Assembly (NCBI GenBank): GCA_013824905.1
Contig: PNOO01000081.1
Coordinates: forward strand, 1-9,628
Source of the DNA: Syntrophus sp. (in: bacteria)
GTDB taxonomy: Bacteria > Desulfobacterota > Syntrophia > Syntrophales > UBA5619
Length of the DNA stretch: 9,628 bases
Direction: 5' to 3'
The notes below the pieces were generated by a model. It did not search any database, was not told where the DNA came from, and worked only from the letters and a program-made list of their open reading frames with translations. A program made the translations under genes and the position numbers. Positions 8,131-9,628 of this stretch are shown here, piece after piece; position 1 is the first letter of the stretch, and every line of letters starts with the position of its first letter.

Positions 8131-8227
8131 AACAATAGAATGTGCAGCGCCAGCCCACCCTCGGGTTTGACGAAAAAATCCTCTTTCTTTTCAGGTGTTG
8201 AGTTAATTTCATCTTTTTTTCATCAAC

Positions 8228-8244
8228 CTGGCATCTCCCTTGCT
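8228..8244 (+). promoter_or_regulatory. Sigma-54 (-24/-12) promoter candidate
   Basis: CTGGCAT (8228-8234), five nucleotides, then TTGCT (8240-8244) matches the YTGGCAC-N5-TTGCW consensus with one mismatch in the -24 half. The invariant GG (8230-8231) and GC (8242-8243) are exactly 10 nt apart. Transcription would start near 8255, about 37 nt before the ATG of the downstream exported protein. Requirement for an enhancer-binding activator follows from the sigma-54 mechanism; the activator is not identified. Confidence 0.6.
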
Positions 8245-8291
8245 TACGTACCGGACAGCCGGGAAGATCGGTTGGAAGGACGGGTTATCGG

Positions 8292-8681
8292 ATGAAGCGT
8301 TTTTTGGTCATTGTAGCAGGTTTGATATTCATATGTTTCACGCTGGCTTTGGCCGCCGAAAAACCGCCGGCAGCCCCCCCTCTTCCCCCCCGGGTGCCGG
8401 AAATGAGCACGGCCGGCAAGGTATTGGAGGTATCCGACAAGATCCTGAAGATCGAACGAACGCTAAAGGGAAAGACGGAAACCATGGAGTTTTCCCTGGA
8501 GAAATCTTTCACTGATATTAAGGTAGGTGATCAGATCAAGGTCAGCTATCTCGAAAAGGACGGTCGAAATATCCTGATCCGTTTGGCGCCGGCCAAAAAG
8601 ACGGCCGTTCAGAAACCGAAAAAGGATGCAGCAAAGACGGTGAATCCGACCGAACCCAAGGCGGCGCCGGTCACGAAATAG
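8292..8681 (+). CDS. Small exported protein with a beta-rich core and Lys-rich tail
   Basis: A 129-residue protein of unknown function. Residues 1-22 are a clear Sec signal peptide (MKRF, hydrophobic core, ending LALAA), so the mature protein starts near Glu23 and goes to the periplasm or beyond. A Pro-rich linker (25-36) leads to a compact domain at about 40-98 (GKVLEVSDKILKIERT..., VGDQIKVSYLEKDG), whose alternating strands and 'VGDQIKVSY' turn resemble the small beta-barrel/OB-like domains of periplasmic DUF5666-type proteins; this similarity is by eye only. The tail (100-129) is Lys/Ala/Pro rich. GGAAGGA (8274-8280) sits 11 nt before the ATG. The signal peptide closely resembles that of the next gene. 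Expression is probably driven by the sigma-54 element at 8228, hence activator dependent. No cysteine or obvious catalytic motif is in the mature part. Confidence 0.8.
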   Translation: MKRFLVIVAGLIFICFTLALAAEKPPAAPPLPPRVPEMSTAGKVLEVSDKILKIERTLKGKTETMEFSLEKSFTDIKVGDQIKVSYLEKDGRNILIRLAPAKKTAVQKPKKDAAKTVNPTEPKAAPVTK

Positions 8682-8707
8682 CCGCAAGGCATGAATGTGT
8701 TTTTTGT

Positions 8708-8729
8708 CCTTGACCTTTGTCGGTCAAGG
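8708..8729 (+). repeat. 8-bp inverted repeat, operator or weak terminator between the two small exported genes
   Basis: CCTTGACC (8708-8715) and GGTCAAGG (8722-8729) are exact reverse complements with a 6-nt loop. A TTGACC in the left arm and TATATG at 8731-8736 could be a -35/-10 pair, but with a short 15-nt spacer, so the palindrome may be an operator over a promoter for the downstream gene. The T content after the stem (TTATAT) is too poor for a strong terminator of the upstream gene. A second small inverted repeat, GCCGG-ttg-CCGGC, lies at 8755-8767. Confidence 0.5.
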
Positions 8730-8815
8730 TTATATGGGTGCTTCCCCGCAACGAGCCGGTTGCCGGCCAAGCGGTGGAAATTGCATAAACCAAAATAAAG
8801 AGGAGGAAGTTAAAG

Positions 8816-9157
8816 ATGAAACGTTTTATGGTATTGGTTATTGGTTTGGTTTTCCTGTTCACCACGTCCGCCATTGCAGCCGATGCGAAGAAGGATGCTG
8901 CTCCCGCTCCCGCAGCGAAGGAAGCCGTCGTAGCTCCGGCAGCAACCCCCGAGCCCGCAAAGGACGCCAAGAAGGCTGACAAGAAGGACGTGAAGAAGGA
9001 CGCCAAGAAGGCTGACAAGAAGGACGCCAAAAAGGCTGACAAGAAGGACGCCAAGAAGGCTGACAAGAAGGCTGACAAGAAGGAAGTGAAAGAAGAGAAG
9101 AAGGAAGAGAAGAAGGCCGACGCCCCTGCAGCTCCGGCAGCTCCGGCGAAGAAGTAA
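8816..9157 (+). CDS. Exported Lys/Ala/Asp-rich repeat protein
   Basis: A 113-residue protein with a typical Sec signal peptide (residues 1-21 or 22, ending SAIAA) and a mature part that is almost entirely Lys, Ala, Asp, Glu and Pro. Residues 23-49 are Ala/Pro rich, 50-89 are tandem copies of DAKKADKK with short variants, 90-101 are Glu/Lys rich, and the end is Pro/Ala rich before a final Lys pair. It has no cysteine, aromatic or catalytic residue in the mature region, so it is probably extended or helical and strongly basic. The composition recalls histone-H1-like and cell-wall-associated Lys/Ala repeat proteins; binding to an acidic polymer is a guess. The ATG has AGGAGGA (8801-8807) 8 nt upstream. 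A strong terminator lies 30 bp after the stop, so this gene ends its transcript. The signal peptide (MKRFMVLVIGLVF) is very like that of the previous gene (MKRFLVIVAGLIF), suggesting common origin of the 5' ends. Confidence 0.82.
   Translation: MKRFMVLVIGLVFLFTTSAIAADAKKDAAPAPAAKEAVVAPAATPEPAKDAKKADKKDVKKDAKKADKKDAKKADKKDAKKADKKADKKEVKEEKKEEKKADAPAAPAAPAKK
8963..9082 (+). repeat. In-frame 24-bp tandem repeats encoding DAKKADKK
   Basis: Four copies of a 24-bp unit start at 8963, 8999, 9023 and 9047; the third differs by one synonymous base (AAG to AAA). A 12-bp partial unit (DVKK, 8987-8998) separates copies one and two, and another partial (ADKK, 9071-9082) closes the array. All partial units are multiples of 3 bp, so the frame is kept. 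The near identity at DNA level points to recent slippage or unequal recombination, and the copy number is likely to vary among strains. Confidence 0.9.
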
Positions 9158-9187
9158 TTTCTTCCCCAATTGAAGACAGGTTTTGCG

Positions 9188-9219
9188 GGGTGCGGAGAGA
9201 AATCTCCGCACCCTTTTTT
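9188..9219 (+). terminator. Strong intrinsic terminator
   Basis: A perfect 11-bp stem (GGGTGCGGAGA 9188-9198 with TCTCCGCACCC 9203-9213) capped by a GAAA tetraloop is followed immediately by six T (9214-9219). It lies 30 bp after the stop of the Lys/Ala-repeat gene and closes its transcript. This is a textbook rho-independent terminator on the plus strand. Confidence 0.95.
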
Positions 9220-9365
9220 AATCCGTCCGTATACGCTTTTATAAAATCACACTGAAGGAATTTCCTGACTTTTTTTAAAAACCGGGATGATGCCATTATA
9301 TGCTCGTTTGGGAGGAGAGGCCTCCTTCGGCAGATCAATCCCGAACGTGCATTTATCCCCCGGTT

Positions 9366-9381
9366 CGGTCTATAATGACCG
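9366..9381 (+). promoter_or_regulatory. -10 element inside a palindrome, upstream of the sensor-like gene
   Basis: A perfect TATAAT (9371-9376) is flanked by CGGTC (9366-9370) and GACCG (9377-9381), exact reverse complements. No good -35 is found at 16-18 nt (bases 9347-9354 match poorly) and there is no extended -10 TG, so the promoter probably needs an activator; the palindrome could be a repressor site. The start would be about 47 nt before the ATG at 9430. The remaining part of 9220-9365 is AT-rich sequence with a small inverted repeat (GGAGG-agagg-CCTCC, 9311-9325) and no gene I can support. Confidence 0.5.
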
Positions 9382-9429
9382 GGCATCGAGAATCGGATTT
9401 TTCGGAAATCACCAGAAGGGGAGTGATCC

Positions 9430-9628
9430 ATGACCGTACGCACACGCCTGATGATCATGACCGTCCTGGGGATGGTCGTCACGATGGCCGTCTGGGGATG
9501 GCTTCAGATACGGGTGCTGGACCAGATCCTGGTCGAACAGCAGGGGAAGCGACTCTCCAGCGTCGCTGAGACGGTCAGCACCTATTATCAGCGGTTCCCG
9601 ACCCGCCAGGGGCTCTCCACACTCGACA
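9430..9628 (+). CDS. N-terminus of a membrane sensor protein, probably a histidine kinase (3' truncated by window edge)
   Basis: The frame from ATG 9430 stays open to the end of the window (66 codons plus one base). It begins MTVRTRLMIMTVLGMVV, and residues 7-27 form one transmembrane helix after two arginines. The polar stretch that follows (VLDQILVEQQGKRLSSVAE, then TVSTYYQRFPTRQG) looks like the helical start of an extracytoplasmic sensory region of HAMP-type histidine kinases or chemoreceptors. No kinase or HAMP residue is yet in view, so the class is inferred from topology. GGGGAG (9418-9423) is the Shine-Dalgarno, 6 nt upstream. A TATAAT-centred promoter-like element lies at 9366. The gene is separated from the previous transcript by a strong terminator. 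Confidence 0.6.
   Translation, partial: MTVRTRLMIMTVLGMVVTMAVWGWLQIRVLDQILVEQQGKRLSSVAETVSTYYQRFPTRQGLSTLD

Noticed and set aside
6941..8212. Minus-strand open frame of 423 codons opposite the lipid kinase
   Set aside because: It is antisense to a well-supported kinase and would span the divergent intergenic region; composition is that of a shadow frame with no known motif.
8735..8750. Second sigma-54-like element (GG-N10-GC) upstream of the Lys/Ala-repeat gene
   Set aside because: Only the GG and GC dinucleotides match; flanking consensus bases are poor, which is expected often by chance.
8963..9082. Regular repeats that could be mistaken for a CRISPR array
   Set aside because: Units are contiguous without unique spacers, stay in frame and encode DAKKADKK inside an exported protein.

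Overview
The window looks like chromosomal DNA from a GC-rich Gram-negative bacterium, most plausibly a Desulfobacterota ('deltaproteobacterial', e.g. Syntrophia-like) lineage. The reasons are the gene mix (a multi-cluster ferredoxin-type protein next to ilvD, a DUF116 protein next to an HI0933-family flavoprotein, a diacylglycerol-kinase-type lipid kinase), a convincing sigma-54 -24/-12 element, and small exported Lys/Ala-rich proteins. This assignment is an inference; there is no rRNA or other phylogenetic marker here.

Layout. (1) 1-1893, plus strand: the 3' end of a ferredoxin-like gene, then ilvD 18 nt later with no room for a separate promoter, closed by a hairpin terminator (1927-1964). 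(2) 1963-4362, minus strand: a membrane-anchored penicillin-acylase-family (Ntn hydrolase, S45) protein converging on ilvD. (3) 4363-5029, minus strand: a small accessory island, visibly more AT-rich than its flanks. It holds an intact putative antitoxin gene with a near-consensus sigma-70 promoter carrying a small palindrome in its spacer, a ParE/RelE-type toxin gene overlapping it by ATGA but broken by an in-frame TAA, and an untranslated-looking remnant that reads like the C-terminal tail of Eco57I/type IIG-like restriction-modification proteins. (4) 5030-6944, minus strand: a translationally overlapping pair, a DUF116 cysteine-rich protein followed by an HI0933/YhiN-family flavoprotein. 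(5) 7130-8068, plus strand: a lipid/diacylglycerol kinase with a TTG start, divergent from the DUF116 pair. (6) 8069-9219, plus strand: two short exported proteins with similar signal peptides. The first sits behind a good sigma-54 promoter, with a perfect 12-bp-arm inverted repeat about 145 bp upstream of the expected transcription start. The second carries a tandem 8-residue Lys/Ala/Asp repeat and ends at a textbook intrinsic terminator. (7) 9366-9628, plus strand: a -10 element bracketed by a palindrome, then the first 66 codons of a membrane protein that looks like the N-terminus of a sensor kinase and runs off the end.

The most interesting parts are the decayed defence/addiction island at 4363-5005 and the regulatory architecture around 8092-8292. 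I found no CRISPR array, tRNA, rRNA or intact insertion sequence, and no clear evidence of a wholly new multi-gene system.
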